NCBI RefSeq assembly: GCF_018449515.1
Contig: NZ_JAAVUQ010000030.1
Span: 27,344-91,343, forward strand
Reading direction: 5' to 3'
DNA length: 64,000 nt
DNA from: Caballeronia sp. dw_19
GTDB taxonomy: Bacteria > Pseudomonadota > Gammaproteobacteria > Burkholderiales > Burkholderiaceae
Part shown: piece by piece, positions 53,056-60,172 of the stretch
Position numbering within the stretch: the first letter of the stretch is position 1
How the letters are laid out: the number at the start of each line of letters is the position of its first letter
Notes under the pieces: model-generated
Told to the model about the DNA's origin: nothing
Database searches by the model: none
What the model saw: only the letters and a program-made list of their open reading frames with translations
Made by a program: the position numbers and the translations under genes

Positions 53056-54917
53056 CGGACGACTCCCGGGTGATTCTTCGAGTTCGTCGATACCTTCAGC
53101 TTCTTCGGCGGATTCGTGTTCGTATTCGTCCCGTCCGGCTTCTTGATGTCGGTGGCGGGCGTGCTGGAGGCGGGGTCATCGGACACCACCATCTGCTTCA
53201 CCGCCATGTCCGGCGGTACGTTCAACGAACGCAGCGTGTCCCCGACGATTGCCGAGAACACCGGCCCCGACACCTGGCCGCCAAAGTGGCTGCCGGCCGT
53301 CGGTTCATCGACCGAAACCGCCACCACGATGCGCGGATCAGGCATGGGTCCCATGCCGACAAACGATGCGCGATACCGAGATTTATCGTAGCCACGTCCT
53401 GCGTGCTTGTACGCCGTACCCGACTTACCCCCCACGCGATACCCCGGCACGGCCGCATCCGGCGACGTGCCGCCCTTCGCCGTCACCATTTCGAGCATGG
53501 CGCGCACTTCACGCGCGGTGGTCGGCGCAAACACTTGCGGCCCCGTCACGGGCGCGTCGCCCGGCGTCCGGAAAATGGATACCGGCAGCACTTGCCCGTC
53601 ATGCGCGATGGCCGTGTACGCGCGCGCCAACTGGAACAGCGACGCCGACAGGCCATAGCCATACGACATGGTCGCCTGTTCGATCCGGCGCCAGCTTTTC
53701 CAGGGCCGCAGCCGGCCCGACACCGCGCCCGGGAAGCCCACTTTCGGCGCCTGCCCGAGCCCGATGCTCGTATACATGTTCCACATCTCTTCAGGCTTCA
53801 ACTGCATCGCGATCTTGGTCGCGCCAATGTTGCTCGACTTCTGGATCACGCCGCCCACGGTCAGCACGCCGAACCCCGAGTCGTCGGTAATTCGCGCACC
53901 GTCGAGCACGAACGAACCGTTGCCGGTATCCACCAGCGTATTCGGCGTGACCCGATGCAGATCGAGCGCCAGCGAAATGGTGAACGGCTTCATGATCGAG
54001 CCCGGCTCGAACGTGTCCGTCATGATCCGGTTACGCAATTGCTCGCCGGTCATGCGCGAGCGGTCGTTCGGGTTATAGGTTGGATAATTGACAAGCGCGA
54101 GCACCTCGCCCGTCTTCACGTCGATCACGATCGCCGCACCCGCCTTCGCCTTGAACTTCTCCACGGCGGCTTTCAGGTTCGTGTACGCGATGTACTGGAT
54201 CTTGCTGTCAATGGACAACTCCACGTCCTCGCCGTCATGCGGCACGACTTGCTCGTCCACATCCTCGACGATATGCCCCATCCGGTCCTTGATCACCCGA
54301 CGCATGCCCGGCGTACCGGCGAGAATGCCCTGATCGCCCAGTTCGACGCCTTCCTGACCCTTGTCTTCAATATTAGTAAAGCCGATCAGATGCGCCGTGA
54401 TCTCGCCTTCCGGATAGAAGCGCTTGTATTCACCACGCGAATAAATCCCGGGAATATCAAGGGCCGTAACTTTCTGCGCGACCTCGATCGACACCTGGCG
54501 CTTCACATAGACAAAGGTCTTGTCCATGGAGAGCTTCGCGCGCAATTCCTTCGGCGACATATCGAGCAGTGTGGCGAGCTCGCCGAGCTTGTCGGCGCCG
54601 AGATCATCGGGAACGGCTTCGGGGATCGCCCAGATCGCCTTCACCGGCAAACTGGTCGCGAGCACGAGGCCGTTGCGGTCCTTGATCTGGCCGCGCGTGG
54701 CCGGCATTTCGAGCGTGCGCTGATAACGGCTTTCACCCTGCTTCTTGAAGAACGCGTTGCCCGGACCCTGGATCCAGAACGCACGCCCCGCGAGCGCGAC
54801 GAACGCCATGAACAGCATGAACACGACGAGCTTCGAGCGCCACATGGGGAGGCGCACCGAGAGAATGGGATTGGGCGTGAAGGCGACGCCCTTGTTTTTC
54901 TTTGGCGACGGTTTCAT
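53052..54917 (-). CDS. ftsI: Septal peptidoglycan transpeptidase FtsI (PBP3)
   Basis: Divisome class B penicillin-binding protein. The 621-residue protein has a short cytoplasmic N-terminus, a membrane helix at about 29-47 (KLVVFMLFMAFVALAGRAF) and the transpeptidase domain: Ser307-x-x-Lys in EPGSIMKPF, SSN in QKSSNIGAT, and KSGT in GGKSGTAYK. The C-terminal tail beyond about 580 is low-complexity (TNTNPPKK) and slightly longer than in E. coli. It overlaps ftsL and murE by 4 nt. Confidence 0.97.
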   Translation of the reverse strand: MKPSPKKNKGVAFTPNPILSVRLPMWRSKLVVFMLFMAFVALAGRAFWIQGPGNAFFKKQGESRYQRTLEMPATRGQIKDRNGLVLATSLPVKAIWAIPEAVPDDLGADKLGELATLLDMSPKELRAKLSMDKTFVYVKRQVSIEVAQKVTALDIPGIYSRGEYKRFYPEGEITAHLIGFTNIEDKGQEGVELGDQGILAGTPGMRRVIKDRMGHIVEDVDEQVVPHDGEDVELSIDSKIQYIAYTNLKAAVEKFKAKAGAAIVIDVKTGEVLALVNYPTYNPNDRSRMTGEQLRNRIMTDTFEPGSIMKPFTISLALDLHRVTPNTLVDTGNGSFVLDGARITDDSGFGVLTVGGVIQKSSNIGATKIAMQLKPEEMWNMYTSIGLGQAPKVGFPGAVSGRLRPWKSWRRIEQATMSYGYGLSASLFQLARAYTAIAHDGQVLPVSIFRTPGDAPVTGPQVFAPTTAREVRAMLEMVTAKGGTSPDAAVPGYRVGGKSGTAYKHAGRGYDKSRYRASFVGMGPMPDPRIVVAVSVDEPTAGSHFGGQVSGPVFSAIVGDTLRSLNVPPDMAVKQMVVSDDPASSTPATDIKKPDGTNTNTNPPKKLKVSTNSKNHPGVVR

Positions 54918-55258
54918 CGTTTCACCCCGCGTGCGGGAGGAGCCGACGCCGGAACGGGCGCAGGCAACGGCGCGTCCGTGGCCTTCGACGTCGCCGGGTC
55001 ATAGTTCAGGTATTGCGTACGGCCCGTGGTGACGGGCAGCATTTTCAGGGACGTAGTAGCCAACTGCTCGATGCGCGAAGTTTTCGACAACGCGCTCTGC
55101 TGATATTGAAGCTGCGAAAAATCCTGCTGCAACTGGCGCTCTTCCGACTGCGCCCGCTGCACATTGATAAAAATCTGCCTTTGCTTGTTCGAGGCGTTCA
55201 CCGCGGACAGCGCGCAACCGAGCACAACGATCAGCAGGAAGATGTTGAGACGGTTCAT
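54914..55258 (-). CDS. ftsL: Cell division protein FtsL
   Basis: Small bitopic divisome protein that pairs with FtsB and FtsQ. The 114-residue product has one N-terminal helix (LNIFLLIVVLGCALSAVNAS) and a periplasmic coiled coil (QRAQSEERQLQQDFSQLQYQQSALS-like). The C-terminal tail is Ala/Pro-rich. Sequence is weakly conserved, but size and position between rsmH and ftsI are diagnostic. It overlaps both neighbours by 4 nt. Confidence 0.93.
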   Translation of the reverse strand: MNRLNIFLLIVVLGCALSAVNASNKQRQIFINVQRAQSEERQLQQDFSQLQYQQSALSKTSRIEQLATTSLKMLPVTTGRTQYLNYDPATSKATDAPLPAPVPASAPPARGVKR

Positions 55259-56232
55259 GGCGCCGCCTGCCCGCTAGGCTGCTCAGTAATACGTTCGGCA
55301 ATCCGCATGACAGCGGAGCGCGCGCGCGGGTTCGCCGCGACTTCCGCGTCAGACGCAAACACACGGCCAATCAGCTTGAGTGGCGGACTGGGGAGGTCGA
55401 CGGCACGAATCGGCAGGCGGCGGTCGATCACAGGCCCGCTTGCGTGGGCCTGCATGAAACGTTTGACGATCCGGTCCTCGAGCGAATGAAAGCTGATCAC
55501 GACGAGGCGCCCCCCTTGCTCCAACAACGCCAATGCTGCGTCCAGAACTACTTGCAGCTCCGCAAGCTCTTGATTGATGTGAATCCGTATAGCCTGAAAG
55601 GTGCGGGTTGCCGGATCCTTACCCTTCTCACGGGTTTTGACGACATGACCCACGATTTGGGCAAGCTCGCCCGTGGTGACGAGAGGCCCAAGACGGTCGG
55701 ACTCTGCCCGGCGAGCAACAAGCGCCTTTGCAATCTGAAAAGCAAACCGTTCTTCCCCATAATCTTTAATCACCTCCGTCAGTTCCTGCACCGTTGCCCG
55801 TGCCAGCCATTCCGCGGCGGATTCGCCACGGCTCGGGTCCATCCGCATGTCGAGCGGGCCGTCGGCCCTGAAGCTGAAGCCGCGATCCGGATCGTCCACT
55901 TGCGGCGACGACACCCCCAGATCCAGCAACACGCCCGACACTTTCCCTACTCCTCGCTCGGCAGCGGCATCGGCTAACGAGGCGAAACTCTCATGCACAA
56001 TGGAAAATCTTGAATCCTGAATCTGCGCCGCTGTAGCAATAGCCAACGGGTCTTTGTCGAAGGCAATGAGCCGGGCGCCTTCCGCCAGCTTCGTCAGGAT
56101 CAGACGGCTATGGCCGCCCCGCCCAAACGTGCCATCTATATAAGTACCGTCAACACGCGTGACGAGCCCATCTACCGCCTCATCCAGCAGCACCGTGCGA
56201 TGCTGCAATTCATTTTTCATCGCAGGGGCCAT
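55255..56232 (-). CDS. rsmH: 16S rRNA (cytosine1402-N4)-methyltransferase
   Basis: Methylates C1402 in the ribosomal P site, formerly MraW. The 325-residue protein has the SAM site DGTFGRGGHSRLIL, AFDKDPLAI, LLDLGVSSPQVDD and the C-terminal VISFHSLEDRIVKRFMQ. An internal ATG at residue 5 (MKNELQHRTVLLDEAV) is an alternative start. It lies 16 nt after mraZ. Confidence 0.96.
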   Translation of the reverse strand: MAPAMKNELQHRTVLLDEAVDGLVTRVDGTYIDGTFGRGGHSRLILTKLAEGARLIAFDKDPLAIATAAQIQDSRFSIVHESFASLADAAAERGVGKVSGVLLDLGVSSPQVDDPDRGFSFRADGPLDMRMDPSRGESAAEWLARATVQELTEVIKDYGEERFAFQIAKALVARRAESDRLGPLVTTGELAQIVGHVVKTREKGKDPATRTFQAIRIHINQELAELQVVLDAALALLEQGGRLVVISFHSLEDRIVKRFMQAHASGPVIDRRLPIRAVDLPSPPLKLIGRVFASDAEVAANPRARSAVMRIAERITEQPSGQAAP

Positions 56233-56248
56233 GTTCTTTAGCGCCGCG

Positions 56249-56677
56249 TCAAAACGTAAAATTCTTCAGCGCGTCGGGCATGCCTTGCGCCATTGCCGCT
56301 TTTTCCTTCTCGGAGTAAGTCACTGTGTCCCACACTTCCAGGTAGTTACCCATTCCGAGCAACGTCACTTCTTTAGCCAGCGATGCCGCCGCGCGTAATT
56401 CCGGCGATACCAATACCCGTCCAGCGCTATCGAGCTCGACATCCATGGCGTTGCCGAGATAGATCCGGCGAACCCAGATTGCGTCCATAGGGAGTGCAGC
56501 GATTTTCGAGCGAAAGATTTCCCACTCAGGGCGAGGAAAGAGCAACAGGCATCCATCCGGGCTCTTGGTGAGCGTAACCCGGCCTTCTGCCTGTCCTTGC
56601 AGCGCTTCCCGATAGCGAGACGGGACGGACATCCGTCCTTTCGCATCGAGCGACAGCGCCGAAGCCCCTTGGAACAC
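56249..56677 (-). CDS. mraZ: Transcriptional regulator MraZ
   Basis: DNA-binding repressor of the dcw operon, forming an AbrB-fold ring. The 142-residue product uses a GTG start at 56677, giving (M)FQGASALSLDAKGRMSVPSR, the canonical N-terminus and length. The second SpoVT/AbrB repeat is AMDVELDSAGRVLVSPELR. A strong GAGGAG ribosome site lies upstream. It is the first gene of the cluster and its likely binding repeats lie 73-108 nt upstream of its start. Confidence 0.96.
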   Translation of the reverse strand: MFQGASALSLDAKGRMSVPSRYREALQGQAEGRVTLTKSPDGCLLLFPRPEWEIFRSKIAALPMDAIWVRRIYLGNAMDVELDSAGRVLVSPELRAAASLAKEVTLLGMGNYLEVWDTVTYSEKEKAAMAQGMPDALKNFTF

Positions 56678-56749
56678 TCGCCCTCTCCTCTTCACGCCAC
56701 GGCGGCGCGTCACGACTTTGTTGGAATATGCCTGAAAATGCTCTCTGAA

Positions 56750-56812
56750 TCACACAAAAATACACTTTCTCACACCATTTCCCACTGTAGAGGAAGGCAT
56801 TTCGCCGGTCAA
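56750..56812 (-). promoter_or_regulatory. dcw promoter with four MraZ-box-like repeats
   Basis: On the minus strand TTGACC (56812-56807), a 17-nt spacer and TACAGT (56789-56784) form a sigma-70 promoter. Overlapping the -10 and running downstream are four hexamers, GTGGGA (56785-56780), GTGTGA (56775-56770), GTGTAT (56765-56760) and GTGTGA (56755-56750), at exact 10-bp spacing. Position and phasing match MraZ boxes of other proteobacteria, whose consensus is TGGG(A/N) every 10 bp. Confidence 0.75.
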
Positions 56813-57040
56813 TACGATCTGGCATTTTTTGACTAAATTTGTTTGTTAGAACAATGACTTAGCGCAGACCGCTAAAGTAGGGTGAAATTTCGAAAAGCGT
56901 TATGAATGAATGACGTAGTGGCGAATGTGAAGGTAGTACGTGAAATGACGGACAACGACTAGGGGATGGTTTTGTTCCGCGAAGGCCCGCGCGAGGAATT
57001 GCGGGTCAGATGGAACGCAGAAACAGGAGAGAAGTGAGAG
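56813..57040. other. Intergenic region between coq7 and dcw promoter
   Basis: No gene was found. The stretch next to the promoter is AT-rich (GGCATTTTTTGACTAAATTT), which may serve as an UP element for the dcw promoter. The remainder carries no clear motif. Confidence 0.4.
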
Positions 57041-57068
57041 CGCATCCCGCCGGATTCGGCGAGATGCG
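57041..57068 (-). terminator. Likely terminator after coq7
   Basis: CGCATCCCGCCG (57041-57052) pairs with CGGCGAGATGCG (57057-57068) with one G-T wobble on the minus strand and a 4-nt loop. It lies 8 nt after the coq7 stop. The following minus-strand sequence TCTCACTTCTCTCC is only moderately T-rich. Confidence 0.5.
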
Positions 57069-57075
57069 TGATTGA

Positions 57076-57735
57076 TTAAATATAGTACGCCGTGCGGGTC
57101 ATGACCTTCGATGTCGCGCGCATCAGCGCCCGCACCGGAAACGGCAATTCGACGCCGCCAGCGTTGATGGCCGCGGCGGCATGCGCGGCTTCATCCGAAC
57201 GCATTTGCTCGACGATCGCGCGCGATGCGTGGTCGTTCGCGGGCAGACTCGTCATATGGCTGTTCAGGTGCTTCTCCACCTGACGCTCGGTTTCTGCCAT
57301 GAACCCCAGACTGACCCGGTCACCAAACCTTCCCGCGATAAACCCCAGAGCCAGCGATCCGCCATACCACAACGGGTTGAGCAGGCTGGGCCGTGAGTCG
57401 AGATCGCGCAAACGCTGCATGGTCCACGCCAGGTGGTCTTCTTCCTCGCGCGCAGCTTCCTCGAAGCCGCGCTTCAACGTGGTCGACTTGGTCGCGAGTT
57501 TTTGCGCCTGATACAGCGCCTGCGCGCACACCTCGCCAACGTGATTCACGCGCATCAACGCCGCCGAATGCGCCTTCTCTTCTGCGCTCAATGCTGTATC
57601 AGCTACGTCAGCGGGAGGCTCAGCAATGTCCACTTGAACCAGAGGCGCCTCGGGTATGGGGCGTGACATCCGGGATACGCCGGTCATCGACCGTAGTCCA
57701 CGATCGAACTCAGAGATCAGTTCATCGAGTGTCAT
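57076..57735 (-). CDS. coq7: 3-demethoxyubiquinol 3-hydroxylase
   Basis: Di-iron hydroxylase for the last ring hydroxylation of ubiquinone. The 219-residue protein has the ferritin-like ligands Glu in MRVNHVGEVCAQALYQ, ExxH in EEEDHLAW, Glu in ETERQVEKHL and ExxH in DEAAHA. The ATG at 57735 is supported by an AGGAG ribosome site 7 nt upstream; the frame is open 20 codons further. It works in the same pathway as ispB at the start of this window, though the genes are 53 kb apart. Confidence 0.94.
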   Translation of the reverse strand: MTLDELISEFDRGLRSMTGVSRMSRPIPEAPLVQVDIAEPPADVADTALSAEEKAHSAALMRVNHVGEVCAQALYQAQKLATKSTTLKRGFEEAAREEEDHLAWTMQRLRDLDSRPSLLNPLWYGGSLALGFIAGRFGDRVSLGFMAETERQVEKHLNSHMTSLPANDHASRAIVEQMRSDEAAHAAAAINAGGVELPFPVRALMRATSKVMTRTAYYI

Positions 57736-57923
57736 TTCATAACTCCTGTTTCGATCTCCTGAGCGATCTTGACCGGGCGGAGACCGATCGTCCAACTAAC
57801 AAATTATCTACACTTTAAAACGCGTAATTAGGGCAGATACGGGTCGTAAATATGTCGGAAACCTGGATTTTACCGCATGTTGCGTAAACGTCACATGCGG
57901 GTAATTGACCGTCGGCTTTTGCT

Positions 57924-57951
57924 TTGTCACTAAAGGCCTCTTTGTTACATT
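57924..57951 (+). promoter_or_regulatory. Candidate promoter of an unassigned transcript
   Basis: TTGTCA (57924-57929), a 16-nt spacer and TACATT (57946-57951) resemble a sigma-70 promoter. The expected start site is near 57958. It points toward the plus-strand terminator at 58181, with no coding gene between. Confidence 0.4.
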
Positions 57952-57957
57952 ACGTTC

Positions 57958-58180
57958 AACTTTGATTTTGAAGTACCCGGCGGGGACGTCAACACACTGG
58001 CGCCAAGAACAGTGACCTTGCCAAACAGTTTCAACACTGTGGAGATCATCAGCGAAAAAGTCGCTTCTCGCTGTGGCCAATATCAACGGCCTATCGCCAG
58101 CGTCGACGCAGAACCGGATCACCGCGCTGGCCGGCGTCCGTAACACGTTCTAATAAGTCGTAATAACGTAGTTGTCTTGA
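57958..58180 (+). ncRNA. Candidate small RNA or very short gene
   Basis: The 586-nt gap between coq7 and fadD holds no convincing coding sequence on either strand. On the plus strand this part is bounded by a promoter-like sequence and a strong intrinsic terminator, so a transcript of about 245 nt is predicted. No ATG was seen in it; the longest plus-strand frames would need GTG, CTG or TTG starts. It could be a regulatory RNA, or the leftover end of a decayed gene. Confidence 0.35.
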
Positions 58181-58205
58181 AAGGCGCCTTCGGGCGCCTT
58201 TTTTT
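58181..58205 (+). terminator. Strong plus-strand intrinsic terminator
   Basis: AAGGCGCC (58181-58188), tetraloop TTCG, GGCGCCTT (58193-58200) and then five more T residues. The T-tract lies only on the right, so it serves plus-strand transcription. No annotated plus-strand gene precedes it within 20 kb; the last is dciA. Confidence 0.9.
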
Positions 58206-58251
58206 CGTGCTGATTCCGGACTGGATCGAGTCAGCTTCGATGCATGTACTG

Positions 58252-58284
58252 AAAAAAAGCCTCCGCATCTTGCGATGCGAAGGC
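58252..58284 (-). terminator. Terminator after fadD
   Basis: GCCTCCGCATC (58259-58269) pairs with GATGCGAAGGC (58274-58284) with one mismatch. On the minus strand it is followed by seven T residues (A-run 58252-58258). It lies 38 nt after the fadD stop. Confidence 0.85.
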
Positions 58285-58321
58285 CTGCTGTTTATTTCGC
58301 TCTTTGGCAGTTGATCCGTGT

Positions 58322-59995
58322 TCAGGCGTTGCCGTCGCGCAACTCACGGCGCAATATCTTGCCGACATTACTCTTCGGCAATTCCGTCCGGAACTCGATC
58401 ACGCGCGGCCGCTTGTAGCCCGTCAACCGCTCTTTACAAAAAGCCATCACATCGGCTTCGGTCAAATGCGGATCGCGGCGAACGACAAACAGTTTGACCG
58501 CTTCGCCCGAGGTCGCATCCTTCACGCCGACGGCCGCCACCTCGAAGACGCCCGGAAGCTTCGCCACCACATCCTCGATCTCATTCGGGTACACGTTGAA
58601 GCCCGACACCAGGATCATGTCCTTCTTGCGGTCTACGATCTTCACGTATCCGCGTTCGTCCATGATGCCGACGTCACCCGACTTGAAGAAACCGTCGGGG
58701 GTCATCACTTTCGCCGTCTCATCGGGACGGTTCCAGTAACCCGCCATCACCTGCGGACCGCGAATGCAGATCTCGCCGGGCTGGCCAAGCGGCATGTCGT
58801 TGTTGTCGTCGTCGCGGATGGCGAGTTCGGTGGAGGGAAACGGCAAGCCGATCGTGCCGGTGTATTCGGTAGCGGTCACCGGATTGCACGTCACGCAGGG
58901 AGATGTTTCGGATAACCCATAACCTTCGATAATCGGCGAACCGGTGACCTCGAACCATCGTTTCGCCACGGCTTCCTGCACGGCCATGCCGCCGCCGTTC
59001 GCCGCGATCAGCTTGGAAAAATCAAGCTTGGCGAATTCCGGATTATTCAGCAGCGCGTTATACAGGGTGTTCACGGCGGGAAACGTGTTGATCTGAAAGC
59101 CTTTCAGCTCCTTGATCGTGCCGGGGATATCGCGCGGATTCGGAATCAGGATACCCAGGCCGCCCGTGCGCAGGGTCAGAAAGCCGCAAACGGTCAGCGC
59201 GAAGATGTGATAAAGCGGCAGCGCCACGACGGTCACGAATTGATCGATGTCCGGCCGGCTCTTACGTCCAGGTTCGAGCCAGACTTCGGACTGCAAGACG
59301 TTCGCAATCAGGTTCCGATGCAACAGCATCGCGCCCTTCGCTACGCCTGTCGTGCCACCGGTGTACTGGAGAAAAGCGATGTCGTCGGGACCTTGCTTGA
59401 TGGGTTTGAGCGTTTCGCGCCCACCGTCTCGAAGGGCTGCGTTGAAACTCACATGGCCGGGGAGATTCCACGCCGGCACCAACTTCTTCACACGCCGCAC
59501 GACAAAGTTGACGATCACGCCTTTCGCGCCCATCAGGTCGCCCATCGACGCCACCACCACGTGCTTGATCGCGGTGTTTTTCACGACGGCCTGCACGGTA
59601 TGCGCGAAGTTCTCGAGCACGACGATTGCCTCGGCTCCCGAATCCCTCAATTGATGCTCGAGTTCGCGCGGCGTGTAGAGCGGATTGACGTTCACAACGA
59701 CATAACCCGCGCGCAAAATGGCGGCAATCGCGACCGGGTACTGCAGCACGTTCGGCATCATGATTGCGACGCGTGCGCCGGTCTTAAGCCCGCGCGACTG
59801 GAACCACGCCGCTAGCCGGCTGGACAGCGTGTCGAGTTCGCCATAGGTGATCGCCTTGCCCATACAGACAAACGCGTGTTTGCTGCGATGTTCGCGAAAA
59901 CTTTCTTCCAATAGGTCGGAAAGCGAATTGTACTGAGTCGCATCGATTTCCTCGGGCACGCCTGCCGGATAGGACTTCAGCCAAATTTTTTCCAT
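58322..59995 (-). CDS. fadD: Long-chain fatty acid--CoA ligase
   Basis: Activates fatty acids to acyl-CoA by an acyl-AMP intermediate at the inner membrane. The 557-residue protein has the P-loop YTGGTTGVAKGAMLLH, motif GYGLSETSPCV, the adenine site and SGDVGIMDERGYVKIVDRKKDMI, and the C-terminal catalytic Lys in PKSNVGKILRRELRD. The ATG at 59995 is supported by an AGGAG ribosome site. It stands alone with a terminator directly behind it. Confidence 0.93.
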   Translation of the reverse strand: MEKIWLKSYPAGVPEEIDATQYNSLSDLLEESFREHRSKHAFVCMGKAITYGELDTLSSRLAAWFQSRGLKTGARVAIMMPNVLQYPVAIAAILRAGYVVVNVNPLYTPRELEHQLRDSGAEAIVVLENFAHTVQAVVKNTAIKHVVVASMGDLMGAKGVIVNFVVRRVKKLVPAWNLPGHVSFNAALRDGGRETLKPIKQGPDDIAFLQYTGGTTGVAKGAMLLHRNLIANVLQSEVWLEPGRKSRPDIDQFVTVVALPLYHIFALTVCGFLTLRTGGLGILIPNPRDIPGTIKELKGFQINTFPAVNTLYNALLNNPEFAKLDFSKLIAANGGGMAVQEAVAKRWFEVTGSPIIEGYGLSETSPCVTCNPVTATEYTGTIGLPFPSTELAIRDDDNNDMPLGQPGEICIRGPQVMAGYWNRPDETAKVMTPDGFFKSGDVGIMDERGYVKIVDRKKDMILVSGFNVYPNEIEDVVAKLPGVFEVAAVGVKDATSGEAVKLFVVRRDPHLTEADVMAFCKERLTGYKRPRVIEFRTELPKSNVGKILRRELRDGNA

Positions 59996-60172
59996 ACGGC
60001 GTCTCCTTTGTATGATTTTAGAATGGTCGTGCGAAATTTGTCCGTAGCGCATCGTAGCCGCTCGATCGCATTCCGACAACCGGGTTAGACGCCAGCTTCC
60101 AATCTCACCGGCCCGTGCTTCCCCTTACGCCTGCTGGCTTCCACGCAATTTTGCTTACCTCGTTTTCTCAAC

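Noticed and set aside
53070..55004. 644-codon plus-strand frame across ftsI
   Set aside because: Antisense to a clear penicillin-binding protein; no family match by eye.
57808..58146. 112-codon minus-strand frame upstream of coq7
   Set aside because: No ribosome site or recognisable domain, and it runs antisense to the predicted plus-strand transcript.
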